Positions 9,606 to 18,556 are shown, counted from the stretch's first letter. The stretch is 64,000 nt of DNA from Clostridioides sp. ES-S-0054-01 (GCA_021561035.1 CP067346.1:1767001-1831000); one strand, 5' to 3'. A program made the numbers and translations. Notes: generated from the sequence alone by a model not told the origin.

Positions 9606-10215
9606 TAGTAATGAAAATGAATATCTTTTAGAGAATATAAATTTAGAAGATATTTTTATAGATAAGAACATTGTGCTAAAGTTTTTGGGGTATGGAAATA
9701 GAAAAGCACCCGATACAATTATTGAAATCGTGGAAAGAGAAATAAAAAATATAAATAATATTTTGGATATTAAGGTATATATAAGTGAAGTTGATATTGA
9801 TAAAATGCCTAAAGAATGTAAAAAAGCATTTGCTATACTATATACAATAGGAGATAAAATTGACATCAAGATGAATGATTATATGAAAACTTGCAATATG
9901 ATGGCAGGATTAGCACTTGACAAAATAGGTATAGTATATTTAGACTGTATTAATGAGAAAATAAAAATGTGCTTAAAAGAAAAATATGCTAGCTTCAACA
10001 TATCACATGAGATATATCCGGGAGATAAAGATTTTGAAGTAGAGAGACAAAAGGATATTTATAACTATATAAAAAATAAATATAATAATATAGAAATAGA
10101 AATCAATGATTATCATCAACTATCTCCCATAAAAAGTGTCGCAATGCTTATTTTGATGGGTGATGAAGAAAATTTAGAATCAAGATGCAGTAAATGTCCT
10201 AGAAAATGTTTTTAG
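9595..10215 (+). CDS. Corrinoid reactivation-like protein (methionine synthase activation domain family)
   Basis: The 206-residue protein resembles the B12-dependent methionine synthase activation domain: a mixed fold with 'DYHQLSPIKSVAMLI' near residue 180, the place where MetH has its S-adenosylmethionine-binding loop. It ends with CSKCPRKC, a C-x2-C-x3-C motif that could hold an iron-sulfur cluster or metal. The likely role is to return oxidised cob(II)alamin on the upstream corrinoid protein to service. ATG 9595 follows AGGA by about nine bases and overlaps the preceding gene, so the three genes are translationally linked. Confidence 0.75.
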   Translation: MNYNSNENEYLLENINLEDIFIDKNIVLKFLGYGNRKAPDTIIEIVEREIKNINNILDIKVYISEVDIDKMPKECKKAFAILYTIGDKIDIKMNDYMKTCNMMAGLALDKIGIVYLDCINEKIKMCLKEKYASFNISHEIYPGDKDFEVERQKDIYNYIKNKYNNIEIEINDYHQLSPIKSVAMLILMGDEENLESRCSKCPRKCF

Positions 10216-10251
10216 CCAGCTTTTAAGATTAAGATTTGTTTTATGTGTAAA

Positions 10252-10305
10252 TTGCAATAATTTTTTTTGTTATTTTATATCTATAAACCAAAAAAATTAT
10301 TGCAA
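10252..10305. terminator. Bidirectional terminator after the corrinoid module
   Basis: A 16-bp nearly perfect inverted repeat, TTGCAATAATTTTTTT against AAAAAAATTATTGCAA, lies between the convergent corrinoid operon and the HAD remnant. Confidence 0.75.
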
Positions 10306-10333
10306 AATAATATTATATTTAATATGTATAGCT

Positions 10334-10549
10334 TTAAGAGTTACAGTAGTTTCTCCAATTCAAGAAGTGTATTTTTTCAAGGTCAAGCCAAAGTTTATCG
10401 CTTATATTTCTATATGATTTTATACACTTCTCGAAATTAAGTTCTAAATCAAATTCAGATAGAAGTATTTTAAAAGCATGTGATTCACTCTTATTAAAAT
10501 CAAACAAGATGTCATCTGAATCAAAACATATAAATTTATATGTTTTCAT
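10334..10549 (-). pseudogene. HAD-superfamily phosphatase remnant (YjjG-like N-terminus)
   Basis: About 70 residues match the start of YjjG-type nucleotide phosphatases: the DxD motif in 'FICFDSDDILFDF' and a cap-domain start 'FKILLSEFDLELNF'. The frame then runs into unrelated residues and stops, so roughly 150 C-terminal residues are missing. No ribosome site precedes the ATG at 10549. It lies just downstream of the cupin regulator gene on the same strand. I read it as a truncated, dead gene. Confidence 0.7.
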
Positions 10550-10562
10550 GGGTTTTATTCTT

Positions 10563-11108
10563 TTATAAGATGACTGCAAAAATTACTTTGCTTTCACTAT
10601 TTGAATCATTTTGCCATTTATGTTTTGTTCCTAAAGGAATCTTTACACTATCCCCTTTGAATAAAGTAAACTCATCATCATCCATAAAGAGTTTAACTTC
10701 TCCTTCCAGAACATATGCAATTTCATCTCCATTATGAGTAATTCTATCAACACAAGAAGAAGTATTTGGAGATAAATCCATAATTGCAAATTCTAAATTA
10801 CCACTGTAGTCTGGAATTAAAATCTCATATACAACTTCTTTGCTTCCAGGTAAAATAACTCTTTTTCTACTATCATGTCTTACTATCAAGCTTTTTTTAT
10901 CTACCTCAGATACAAAAAATGTAAATAAAGGAACGTTTAGGGAAGAGGCTATAGATTTTAATGAGTTTACAGATGGATTAGCAAGACCTCGTTCTATTTG
11001 GCTTAATAATGATGGTGTGACATCAGCTAGTTTTGCTAAATCTCGAATACTTAAGTTTTGTTTTTTTCGAACTTCAGCTATTTTTTGTCCTAAATTTAAA
11101 TCATTCAT
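10563..11108 (-). CDS. XRE-family regulator with C-terminal cupin domain
   Basis: The 181-residue protein has an N-terminal helix-turn-helix (residues 8-62, 'LSIRDLAKLADVTPSLLSQIERG') and a C-terminal cupin_2 barrel with 'THNGDEIAYVLEGEV' and 'IPLGTKHKWQN'. This PuuR/SinR-cupin architecture usually senses a small amine or amino-acid-related ligand. GAGAGGA lies seven bases upstream of the ATG. It is transcribed away from the broken GntP permease and probably controls that promoter region; this is inference. Confidence 0.9.
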   Translation of the reverse strand: MNDLNLGQKIAEVRKKQNLSIRDLAKLADVTPSLLSQIERGLANPSVNSLKSIASSLNVPLFTFFVSEVDKKSLIVRHDSRKRVILPGSKEVVYEILIPDYSGNLEFAIMDLSPNTSSCVDRITHNGDEIAYVLEGEVKLFMDDDEFTLFKGDSVKIPLGTKHKWQNDSNSESKVIFAVIL

Positions 11109-11250
11109 ATGAATATCCTCTCTTTTTAATTTAAAAATATTAACTTAAAATAATCAAGTAAAAAGATTATATAGTATGAAATTATTATAACATATATAAT
11201 GAAGTTTTGAAAAAACTATGTTCAATATAATTGAATAAATTAAAATATAA

Positions 11251-11279
11251 TTGACAAGTGAATACAGGATACTTAAAAT
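11251..11279 (+). promoter_or_regulatory. Vegetative promoter upstream of the GntP remnant
   Basis: TTGACA at 11251-11256 and TAAAAT at 11274-11279 are separated by 17 bases, 54 bases before the ATG of the permease pseudogene. Confidence 0.65.
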
Positions 11280-11333
11280 ATATTTAAATAAAATTAAGTA
11301 AAAAATAATTAACTTATGATAGGAGGTGATATT

Positions 11334-11856
11334 ATGCAAATAACAACTTTTGGAGCGATATTTGGATTATTAATAGCAATTATTTTAATTATAAAAAAAT
11401 TTCAAGCTGTATATAGTTTAATGTTAGGAGCATTTATTGGAGGATTAGTTGGAGGAGCAAACATAACACAAACTGTAGATTTTATGACAACTGGAGCTAT
11501 GAATATATCACCATCAATTCTTATAGCTTTAGCATCATGTATTAGCTGGAAGTTTAATAAAGACAGGGGCAGTAGATAAGATATCAGAACAGATTGTAAG
11601 AATATTTGGTGAAAAGAGAGTTTTGTTTTCGATTGCTGTTTCAATGATGGTATTATTAGCACCAATTTCAGGGGCTTCAATAGTAAATGCAGGCTCTAGT
11701 GTGTTCGAGCAATTACCACCTGGCTCATTATTTCATACTAGTGCAAGTAGTATAAATATGGATATAGGAGAAAGATTTAGATTAATTCCATATGAAGCAC
11801 TGATAGGAATAGTAATAACTACAATTTCAACATCTATTCAATTAATTTTACAATAA
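11334..11856 (+). pseudogene. GntP-family permease, frameshifted and internally deleted
   Basis: A strong AGGAGGTGAT site precedes ATG 11334, and the first 70 residues read as a GntP/gluconate-type permease N-terminus. Near 11545 the frame shifts by one base: the next frame continues the family sequence ('LIKTGAVDKISEQIVRIFGEKR'-like stretch). From about 11690 the sequence jumps to a normal GntP C-terminus ('RLIPYEALIGIV'). Some 250 residues are missing. The result cannot be a working 12-helix transporter. It probably once imported the substrate of the reductase downstream. Confidence 0.8.
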
Positions 11857-11939
11857 ATATAAATATTTAATGAAAAAAGTAGGATTTTGTTATTAAATAT
11901 TGAATTTATTATAGTAAAAAAGAAGATTGGAGTTTTAAA

Positions 11940-13934
11940 GTGAATAAAAAAAAGATAGTTATTATAGGAATTATTTACTCTTTTTTAGTGGTGTTTTCAC
12001 TTACAAATATGTATGTAAATATGGAGTATAATCTAAATGTATTTGAATATATTGAGAAATCACTTCCATTTACAGAAGAAGAAAAAAAGTGGCTAGAAAA
12101 ACACAAGAATTTGATTTATAGCTCTGACCAAAGTTCCCCTCCTTTGAGATATAAAGGTAAAGAAGATGGACAGTATAAGGGAATTATTGTTGATTTAATA
12201 AATTCTCTGTCAATTCAAATTGGTAGAGATTTTTATTTTAAACCAAATACTTGGTGGAAAGAATCTTTCATAAATTCAATAGATGATAGTATAAAGTTTT
12301 TTGACTTGATACCATCAAAAGAAAGGGCAAGTAAATTTATATTTACTGACCCAATATATACTTTGAGTGCAAATATATTAAAAGATAAAAAATCTCAAGA
12401 TATAAATAGTTACATGGATTTAAAGGGAAAAACAGTAGCAATTCCAGAAGGTGACTATTCTATAAAATTTTTGAAGCAAAAAGTTCAAGATGTAAATATT
12501 CTATTGACTCCAGATATAAAGACTGGAGTCAAGCATTTGATATCGGGAAGTGCAGATGCAGTTGTTGGTGATGAACCAGTATTAAGATATTATATAAATA
12601 ATTATGGACTTTCAAATAAATACAATGTTTTAAGTAATCCTATATATACTAAAAAGGCAGTTCTTGCTGTACCTAAACAATATGAAGCGTTGGTCAGTAT
12701 TTTGAATAAAGGGATTTTTAAACTTCAGAAAAATGGAGTGTATAAAGACTTAAAGAAAAAATGGTACTCTACATATAATGGAGTTGATGATATATTATAT
12801 GAGAGAGGAGTTACGCCTAGTATTTATCTTTTTATAGGTATAATTTTAATATCAATTTATTTTTTTTATAGCTATACATATTTGTTAAAGATAGAAATAA
12901 AAAGAAAAACAGAAGAGGTAATAGAAAATAAAAAAACTTTGGAGGCAACCTTTAATAGCATCACAGATATAATAATGCTTGTAGATGAAAATAATAATAT
13001 AGTAGAGTCGAACAAAGTACTATATGATTTTATAGGCGAAATAAGTTATAAAATAGAAGATTTGATTAACATGATAAAAGGTATTATTGAAAATACCTTT
13101 TCTGAAAATACGCATAAAACTAGAGAAATAGAAATACACAATAAGATTTTAAAGATAAACACTTTTCCTGTAGAATATAAAAAAAATAATACTGGGTATA
13201 TAGTAGTTCTTATTAAAGACATAACTAATGATAAAATAGTAGAGGCAAAATTACTTAGAGAAAACAAAATGATATCTATAGGGCAACTAGCTTCTGGAGT
13301 AGCACATGAGATAAGAAATCCTTTGGGCATAATAAGAAACAATTGCTATCTTTTAAAAGATAACGTTACAATAGAAGAAGTAAATGATTGTGTAAAATCA
13401 ATAGAAAGCAATGTAGACAGAGCAAGTAACATAATAACCAACTTGCTAAATTTTGCGAGAATATCAGATGATAATTTAGAACATATAAATATAAGAAATT
13501 TTATTGAAAATATAGTGAAACTTCAGTATAAAATCTTACAGCTAAAGAATGTTGAAATAAAAATCGACTGTGATAATAATTTAGTATGTTATATAAATGG
13601 AGAATCATTAAAACATGTATTTATAAATTTAATTTCTAATGCAGTAGATGCAATACATAAAGATGGAAAAATTATTATATACTGTTATGTAAAAAATCAT
13701 TGTTTGTTTATAGATTTTAAAGATAACGGTGAAGGAATAAAAGAAGATGCTCTGAAGGATATATTTAATCCTTTTTATACTACAAAGCCAATAGGCGAGG
13801 GAACTGGTTTAGGTTTATATATTACTTATAACGAGATTAAAAAGAATAATGGAGATATAAGTGTTGAAAGTAAATTGGGGATTGGAACTTGTTTTCATGT
13901 AAAAATTCCACTAAATAAAGAGGTGACTATATAA
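11940..13934 (+). CDS. Sensor histidine kinase with periplasmic solute-binding (SBP_bac_3) domain
   Basis: The 664-residue protein has an N-terminal membrane anchor (5-24), an extracytoplasmic amino-acid-binding-protein-like domain (about 50-275), a second membrane helix (about 288-312), a PAS region (335-430), a HisKA domain with phospho-acceptor His456 in 'VAHEIRNP', and an HATPase domain with 'DNGEGI' and 'GEGTGLGL'. It should bind a small extracellular nitrogen compound and phosphorylate the response regulator whose ATG overlaps its stop. GTG 11940 follows GGAG by eight bases. The position before a GrdE/GrdB-like pair suggests it senses that reductase's substrate. Confidence 0.92.
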   Translation: MNKKKIVIIGIIYSFLVVFSLTNMYVNMEYNLNVFEYIEKSLPFTEEEKKWLEKHKNLIYSSDQSSPPLRYKGKEDGQYKGIIVDLINSLSIQIGRDFYFKPNTWWKESFINSIDDSIKFFDLIPSKERASKFIFTDPIYTLSANILKDKKSQDINSYMDLKGKTVAIPEGDYSIKFLKQKVQDVNILLTPDIKTGVKHLISGSADAVVGDEPVLRYYINNYGLSNKYNVLSNPIYTKKAVLAVPKQYEALVSILNKGIFKLQKNGVYKDLKKKWYSTYNGVDDILYERGVTPSIYLFIGIILISIYFFYSYTYLLKIEIKRKTEEVIENKKTLEATFNSITDIIMLVDENNNIVESNKVLYDFIGEISYKIEDLINMIKGIIENTFSENTHKTREIEIHNKILKINTFPVEYKKNNTGYIVVLIKDITNDKIVEAKLLRENKMISIGQLASGVAHEIRNPLGIIRNNCYLLKDNVTIEEVNDCVKSIESNVDRASNIITNLLNFARISDDNLEHINIRNFIENIVKLQYKILQLKNVEIKIDCDNNLVCYINGESLKHVFINLISNAVDAIHKDGKIIIYCYVKNHCLFIDFKDNGEGIKEDALKDIFNPFYTTKPIGEGTGLGLYITYNEIKKNNGDISVESKLGIGTCFHVKIPLNKEVTI

Positions 13935-15256
13935 TGAAAATACTAGTAGTTGATGATGAGCTAGAGTATGGAGCGGTAATGAAAAAAATTCTACAAAAGA
14001 ATGGCTATCTTGTAGATATAGCACTAAGTGGTGAAGAAGCTATAAATATAATTAGAAAAGATAAGAATTATGATTTGGTTTTATCTGATGTTATGATGAA
14101 AAATATGGATGGAGTACAGCTATTAGATAGAATTAAATCTATTAATAGAAATATAGAAGTTATATTAGTTACAGGATATGGAAGTATTGAAAATGCAGTT
14201 GATGCTATGAAAAGAGGAGCTCTATCTTATTTTATAAAAAGTAACCCCATTGAAAATTTATTAGAAGAAATTGAAAAAGTAAAGGCGGAGAAAGCATCAG
14301 TTTCTATACAAAAAAATAATTTAGAATTTACTTTAGAATCTAAAAATAGAGATTTTAATGATATTATAAAAATAGCAGAAAAAGCTGCTTGTAAAGATGT
14401 TAATATATTAATTTTGGGGGAATCTGGTGTAGGGAAAGATATACTAGCTAGATATATACATAGTATAAGCCCAAGAAAGAATGAGATATTTGTGCCTGTA
14501 AATTGCTGCTCTTTTTCAGAAAATCTATTGGAATCTGAGCTGTTTGGACATGAAAAAGGCTCTTTTACAGGAGCAGTGGATAGTAGAAAAGGCAGATTTG
14601 AACTTTCGAATAAAGGAACTTTATTTTTGGATGAAATAGGAGATATACCTTTAAATGTTCAAGTAAAACTTTTGAGGACACTTGAGGACAAATCCATAGA
14701 GAAGATAGGAAGTAATAAATCCATTAAAGTTGACTTTAGGTTAATTTGTGCGATGAATAAAGAACCAAAAGTAGAAATATCAAGTGGAAATATAAGAGAA
14801 GATTTTTTTTATAGGATAAGTACAATAACAATAACTATACCACCACTAAGAAAGAGAAGGGAAGACTTAACTACTCTTGTAGAATTTTTCTTAAATAAGT
14901 ATCAAATTGAACATGATAAAAAGATATACTCAATTGATAAGGAAGTAAAGGATTTTTTATTAAATTACAATTATCCAGGAAATATAAGAGAATTAAAAAA
15001 TATAATAAATAGACTTGTAGTTTTAAGTGAAGAAGGTAGTTTATCAAAAGATAATTTAAATTTAATATCAAATAATGTGTATATAGACAATAAAATAAGT
15101 ATTAGACCTTTAAGAGAAATAAGAAAAGAGTTTGAATGTGAGTATATTGAAAAGGTTTTATCTTTATGTGGAAATAATATTTCAAACACAGCTAAAAAAT
15201 TGGAGATTAGTAGAAGACAATTAACTAACAAAATATCAGAATATAATATTAAGTGA
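13934..15256 (+). CDS. NtrC-family sigma-54-dependent response regulator
   Basis: The 440-residue activator has a receiver domain with phospho-acceptor Asp52, an AAA+ domain with Walker A GESGVGKD, a GSFTGA loop (GAFTGA variant, the sigma-54 contact), Walker B 'GTLFLDEIGD', and a C-terminal Fis-type helix-turn-helix 'NTAKKLEISRRQLTNKI'. It starts at the ATG overlapping the kinase stop. A sigma-54 promoter at 15452-15470 and two dyads at 15254-15294 lie directly downstream, so its target is almost surely the GrdE/GrdB-like pair. The first dyad overlaps its own stop codon. Confidence 0.94.
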   Translation: MKILVVDDELEYGAVMKKILQKNGYLVDIALSGEEAINIIRKDKNYDLVLSDVMMKNMDGVQLLDRIKSINRNIEVILVTGYGSIENAVDAMKRGALSYFIKSNPIENLLEEIEKVKAEKASVSIQKNNLEFTLESKNRDFNDIIKIAEKAACKDVNILILGESGVGKDILARYIHSISPRKNEIFVPVNCCSFSENLLESELFGHEKGSFTGAVDSRKGRFELSNKGTLFLDEIGDIPLNVQVKLLRTLEDKSIEKIGSNKSIKVDFRLICAMNKEPKVEISSGNIREDFFYRISTITITIPPLRKRREDLTTLVEFFLNKYQIEHDKKIYSIDKEVKDFLLNYNYPGNIRELKNIINRLVVLSEEGSLSKDNLNLISNNVYIDNKISIRPLREIRKEFECEYIEKVLSLCGNNISNTAKKLEISRRQLTNKISEYNIK

Positions 15257-15294
15257 GAAAAAAACTTCTCATTAAGTGAGAAGAAAATTTCTCA
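15254..15294 (+). promoter_or_regulatory. Two activator-binding dyads (upstream activating sequence)
   Basis: TGAGAA-N6-TTCTCA occurs at 15254-15271 and again at 15277-15294, centres 23 bases apart, about two helical turns. They lie some 170-210 bases upstream of the predicted sigma-54 start site, a normal enhancer distance. Neither dyad has a T run, so they are not terminators. Confidence 0.75.
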
Positions 15295-15303
15295 AACTAT
15301 ATT

Positions 15304-15340
15304 AAAAGATAAGCAGAAAACTTCTGTTTATCTTTTTTAT
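15304..15340 (+). terminator. Terminator of the kinase/regulator operon
   Basis: AAAAGATAAGCAGAA pairs with TTCTGTTTATCTTTT (one G-U), loop of three bases, followed by T residues. Confidence 0.8.
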
Positions 15341-15451
15341 TATAGCTTTAAAAATTAATATTTACAATAATTATTGGTAAATTCAATACTGATGTAATTT
15401 AAAAATTCAAATTTCTATGATATTAATACATAGAATATATATTTTAAATAA

Positions 15452-15470
15452 TTGGCATAGAAAATGCTTT
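15452..15470 (+). promoter_or_regulatory. Sigma-54 (-24/-12) promoter of the GrdE/GrdB-like pair
   Basis: TTGGCATAGAAAATGCTTT matches the TGGCAC-N5-TTGCW consensus, with GG (15454-15455) and GC (15466-15467) separated by exactly ten bases. The gene starts about 60 bases downstream of the inferred start site. Confidence 0.82.
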
Positions 15471-15536
15471 ATATATTAATAAACGTAATAATAAATACTT
15501 TTAATTGCGATTAAATATATTAAGGGGGATTTTCAT

Positions 15537-16823
15537 ATGAAGCTAGAGCTAGGGAATATATTTATAAAAAACATTGAATTTGGAGAAAAGACAGAAGTAA
15601 AAGATGGAGTACTATATGTAAATAGCAATGAAATAGAAAAGATAGCATTAGAAGATGAAAGGATTATAAGTGTAAATGTTGAACTTGCAAGACCTGGTGA
15701 ATCAATAAGAATAGCTCCAGTTAAAGACGTAATAGAGCCTAGGGTTAAAATTGGAGATGAAAGTAAAATATTTCCCGGAATTATAAATAAAGTGAAGACT
15801 GTAGGAAGCGGAAAAACTCATGTACTTTTAGGAGCTTGTGTTGTAACTTGTGGAAATATAGTTGGATTTCAAGAAGGTGTAATTGATATGAGTGGTCCTA
15901 CTGCTAAATATACACCTTTTTCAAAAACAAATAATATATGTGTTGTTTTAAAAGCAAAGGATGGTATAGATACTCATGATTATGAGGAAGCAGCTAGAAT
16001 TGCTGGATTAAAAATAGGTGCATATGTAGGTGAAGCAGGAAAAGATGTTGAGCCAGATGAAGTAGTTGTATATGAGACAAAATCATTATTAAAACAGGTA
16101 AAAGAATATCCAGACCTTCCAACAGTAGCATATATCCATATGTTACAATCACAAGGGCTTTTACATGATACCTATTATTATGGGGTTGATGCTAAACAAA
16201 TAGTTCCCACATTTATGTATCCAACTGAAATAATGGATGGAGCTATAATATCTGGAAACTGTGTAGCACCATGTGATAAGGTTACGACATTTCATCATTT
16301 AAATAATCCAGTTATACATGACTTATATAAAAGACATGGAAAAGATTTAAACTTTATAGGTGTTATTTTGACTAATGAAAATGTATTCTTAGTCGATAAA
16401 GAGAGAAGCTCTGATATGGTAGCCAAACTAATAGAATTTTTAGGAGTTGATGGAGTTTTAGTGACAGAAGAAGGTTATGGGAATCCAGATACTGACCTAA
16501 TGATGAACTGTAGAAAATGTAGCGAAGTTGGAGCAAGTGTAGTTTTGATAACAGATGAATTTCCTGGAAAAGATGGCAAGAGTCAGTCTATAGCAGATGC
16601 TACTAAAGAAGCAGATGCAGTTGTTTCTTGTGGTCAAGGAAACCTAGTGGTTCATTTCCCAGCAATGGAAAAAATTATAGGAACTTTAGATTATGTTGAG
16701 ATGATGATAGGTGGGTATAAAGGATGCTTAAATGACGATGGAAGCATGGACGTAGAGCTACAAATTATAATAGCGTCAACTATAGCAAATGGTTATAATC
16801 ATTTGACAGCAAGATATTATTAA
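15537..16823 (+). CDS. Glycine/sarcosine/betaine reductase component B, GrdE-like pyruvoyl subunit
   Basis: The 428-residue protein belongs to the GrdE/GrdG/GrdI family, the proprotein of component B. Such proteins are cut at an Asn-Cys bond to give a pyruvoyl-bearing chain; here 'GNCVAPCDKVTT' places it at Asn241-Cys242. The pyruvoyl group binds the amine or amino acid for reductive deamination by the selenoprotein partner. AGGGGGA precedes the ATG. The gene is driven by a sigma-54 promoter and is followed 76 bases later by the GrdB-like gene. No grdA, grdC, grdD or thioredoxin genes are here, so those must come from elsewhere. Substrate (glycine, sarcosine, betaine or other) is not decidable by eye. 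Confidence 0.9.
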   Translation: MKLELGNIFIKNIEFGEKTEVKDGVLYVNSNEIEKIALEDERIISVNVELARPGESIRIAPVKDVIEPRVKIGDESKIFPGIINKVKTVGSGKTHVLLGACVVTCGNIVGFQEGVIDMSGPTAKYTPFSKTNNICVVLKAKDGIDTHDYEEAARIAGLKIGAYVGEAGKDVEPDEVVVYETKSLLKQVKEYPDLPTVAYIHMLQSQGLLHDTYYYGVDAKQIVPTFMYPTEIMDGAIISGNCVAPCDKVTTFHHLNNPVIHDLYKRHGKDLNFIGVILTNENVFLVDKERSSDMVAKLIEFLGVDGVLVTEEGYGNPDTDLMMNCRKCSEVGASVVLITDEFPGKDGKSQSIADATKEADAVVSCGQGNLVVHFPAMEKIIGTLDYVEMMIGGYKGCLNDDGSMDVELQIIIASTIANGYNHLTARYY

Positions 16824-16899
16824 ATAAATATTTGAATATAGAGTTTTGTTAGTGTAATCATTGATGTAATAACTATAAAGTGATTTGGAGGATTAAGAG

Positions 16900-18207
16900 A
16901 TGAGTAAAATCAGAGTGGTTCATTATATAAACAATTTCTTTGCTGGTATAGGAGGAGAAGAAAAAGCAGATATTCCGCCAGAGAAAAGGGCTGGGGCAGT
17001 AGGACCTGGAATAGCATTTCAGAGTCAATTTAATGATGATGCAGAGATAATTTCAACTGTGATTTGTGGAGATACGTATTTTGGTGAAAATATTGAAAGT
17101 ACAACTCAAGAACTTTTAAAAATGATAAAAGAAGAAAGACCTGATTTATTTATTGCAGGACCAGCATTTAATGCAGGTAGATATGGAGTAGCTTGTGGGA
17201 TTATTTGTAAGGCAGTTGAAGAAGAACTAAATATTCCTGTAGTTACAGGAATGTATAAAGAAAATCCAGGTGTAGATATGTTCAAGTTAGATCTGCATAT
17301 AGTATCTACAGGAAATTCAGCAGCAAGTCTTAGAAAGGTAGTTCCAATAATGGCAAAACTAGGTCTTAAATTGGTTAGAGGTGAGGAAATAGGGTCTCCT
17401 GAAGAAGAAGGATATATAATGAGAGGAATAAGAAAAAATTTCTTCCATGAACTTAGAGGGTCTGAAAGAGCAATTGATATGTTGGTTAAGAAGATGAAAG
17501 GGGAAAACTTTGAAACTGAGTATCCAATGCCTGAATTTGATAGAGTTACACCTGCGAAGGCCATTAAAGATTTATCTAAGATAAAACTTGCACTAGTAAC
17601 TTCTGGAGGGATAATTCCAATTGATAATCCAGATAAAATTGAATCTTCAAGTGCTACTAAATATGGAGTTTACGATTTAACAAATATGGATTCTATGTCA
17701 AATAAAGAATTTACAACTATACATGGAGGTTATGATAGAGCATATGTCCTTGAAAATCCAAATTTGGTTGTGCCATTAGATGTAGTTAGAGAGTTTGAGA
17801 AAGAAGGTATAATTGGAGAATTAGCAAATTATTTTATAACTACTACAGGAACGGGAACAAGTGTTGGTAATTCTAAAAGATTTGGTGAGGAATTTTCTAA
17901 GAAATTGTTAGAAGATAATATTGATGCTGTAATTTTAACATCTACATGAGGTACTTGTACTCGTTGTGGAGCAACGATGGTAAAAGAGATTGAAAGAGTT
18001 GGTATAGCAGTTGTTCATATTTGTACTGTAGTACCAATATCACTTACAATAGGGGCTAATAGAATTGTTCCAGCAGTAGGAATACCATATCCACTTGGAA
18101 ATCCTAATTTAGGAGAAGAAGAAAGTAAAAAAATTAGAAGAAATATAGTTTTGAAAGCTTTAAATGCATTGACAGAAGATATAGAAGGTCAAACAGTTTT
18201 TGAATAA
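16900..18207 (+). CDS. Component B selenoprotein, GrdB/GrdF/GrdH-like (Sec at TGA 17947-17949)
   Basis: The frame is open from ATG 16900 to TGA 17947-17949 and continues in the same frame to TAA 18205-18207. Read through, it gives 435 residues, the normal length of GrdB-type proteins, with selenocysteine at residue 350 in the family motif S-T-U-G-T-C-T-R-C. Stopping at the TGA would remove the active site and 85 conserved residues. A hairpin follows the TGA (separate entry). This subunit attacks the substrate bound to the GrdE pyruvoyl group and passes a carboxymethyl-selenoether to protein A. GGAGG lies upstream of the ATG. Gene callers will split it into two false genes. Confidence 0.93.
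17961..17977 (+). promoter_or_regulatory. Candidate bacterial SECIS hairpin
   Basis: TCGTTG (17961-17966) pairs with CAACGA (17972-17977) around a TGGAG loop, starting 11 bases after the TGA at 17947-17949. Position and a G in the apical loop fit bacterial SECIS elements read by SelB. Confidence 0.65.
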
Positions 18208-18232
18208 TAAAAATATAACGTAACATTGAGAT

Positions 18233-18287
18233 AAAAAAAGATGTCATAAAATAGTTTTTGAAACTTATTTTACAACATCTTTTTTTA
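18233..18287. terminator. Bidirectional terminator between GrdB-like and FeoA
   Basis: AAAGATGT pairs with ACATCTTT, with an inner ATAAAATAG/CTTATTTTA stem, flanked by A and T runs on both sides of convergent genes. Confidence 0.75.
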
Positions 18288-18297
18288 TTATTATATA

Positions 18298-18522
18298 TTA
18301 ATTATTTTTTAAATTTATATTTTTTGCATCAGATTTTCTAATAGCCAAATCAAATCCTCTAAATCTAATCACTATAGGGTCATTAAGAGGAGCTATTTTT
18401 TTCACTTCAACCTCAGTGCCATCTATTAATCCTAAAGCTAGAAGTCTCTTCATAAGTTTTTCATTTCCAACTACATTGTCTATAATTCCCTTTTGTCCAA
18501 GTTTTAAATTGTAAACAGTCAT
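18298..18522 (-). CDS. feoA: FeoA-domain protein
   Basis: The 74-residue protein is a single SH3-like FeoA domain: 'LKLGQKGIIDNVVGNEKLMKRLLALGLIDGTEVEV' is the family hallmark (split in two here by eye), followed by 'APLNDPIVIRFRGFDLAIR'. FeoA assists the FeoB ferrous iron transporter in the membrane. No feoB is adjacent, so it is a stand-alone copy. ATG 18522 is chosen because AGGAGGTG lies six bases before it; the longer frame to 18531 begins at a TTG. A Fur-like box lies in its promoter. Confidence 0.9.
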   Translation of the reverse strand: MTVYNLKLGQKGIIDNVVGNEKLMKRLLALGLIDGTEVEVKKIAPLNDPIVIRFRGFDLAIRKSDAKNINLKNN

Positions 18523-18535
18523 TATTAACACCTCC

Positions 18536-18556
18536 TAATGAAAATCATTATCAAAC
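18536..18556 (-). promoter_or_regulatory. Fur-like box upstream of feoA
   Basis: On the minus strand the sequence reads GATAATGATTTTCATTA, matching most of the GATAATGATAATCATTATC Fur consensus. This implies repression of feoA when iron is plentiful. Confidence 0.7.

Noticed and set aside
15254-15294. The two dyads as tandem terminators
   Set aside because: Stems are only six bases with no T runs; a better terminator follows at 15304-15340.
17977-18207. Separate 76-residue protein downstream of a 349-residue GrdB-like protein
   Set aside because: It is the C-terminus of the selenoprotein read through TGA 17947; there is no ribosome site before 17977.
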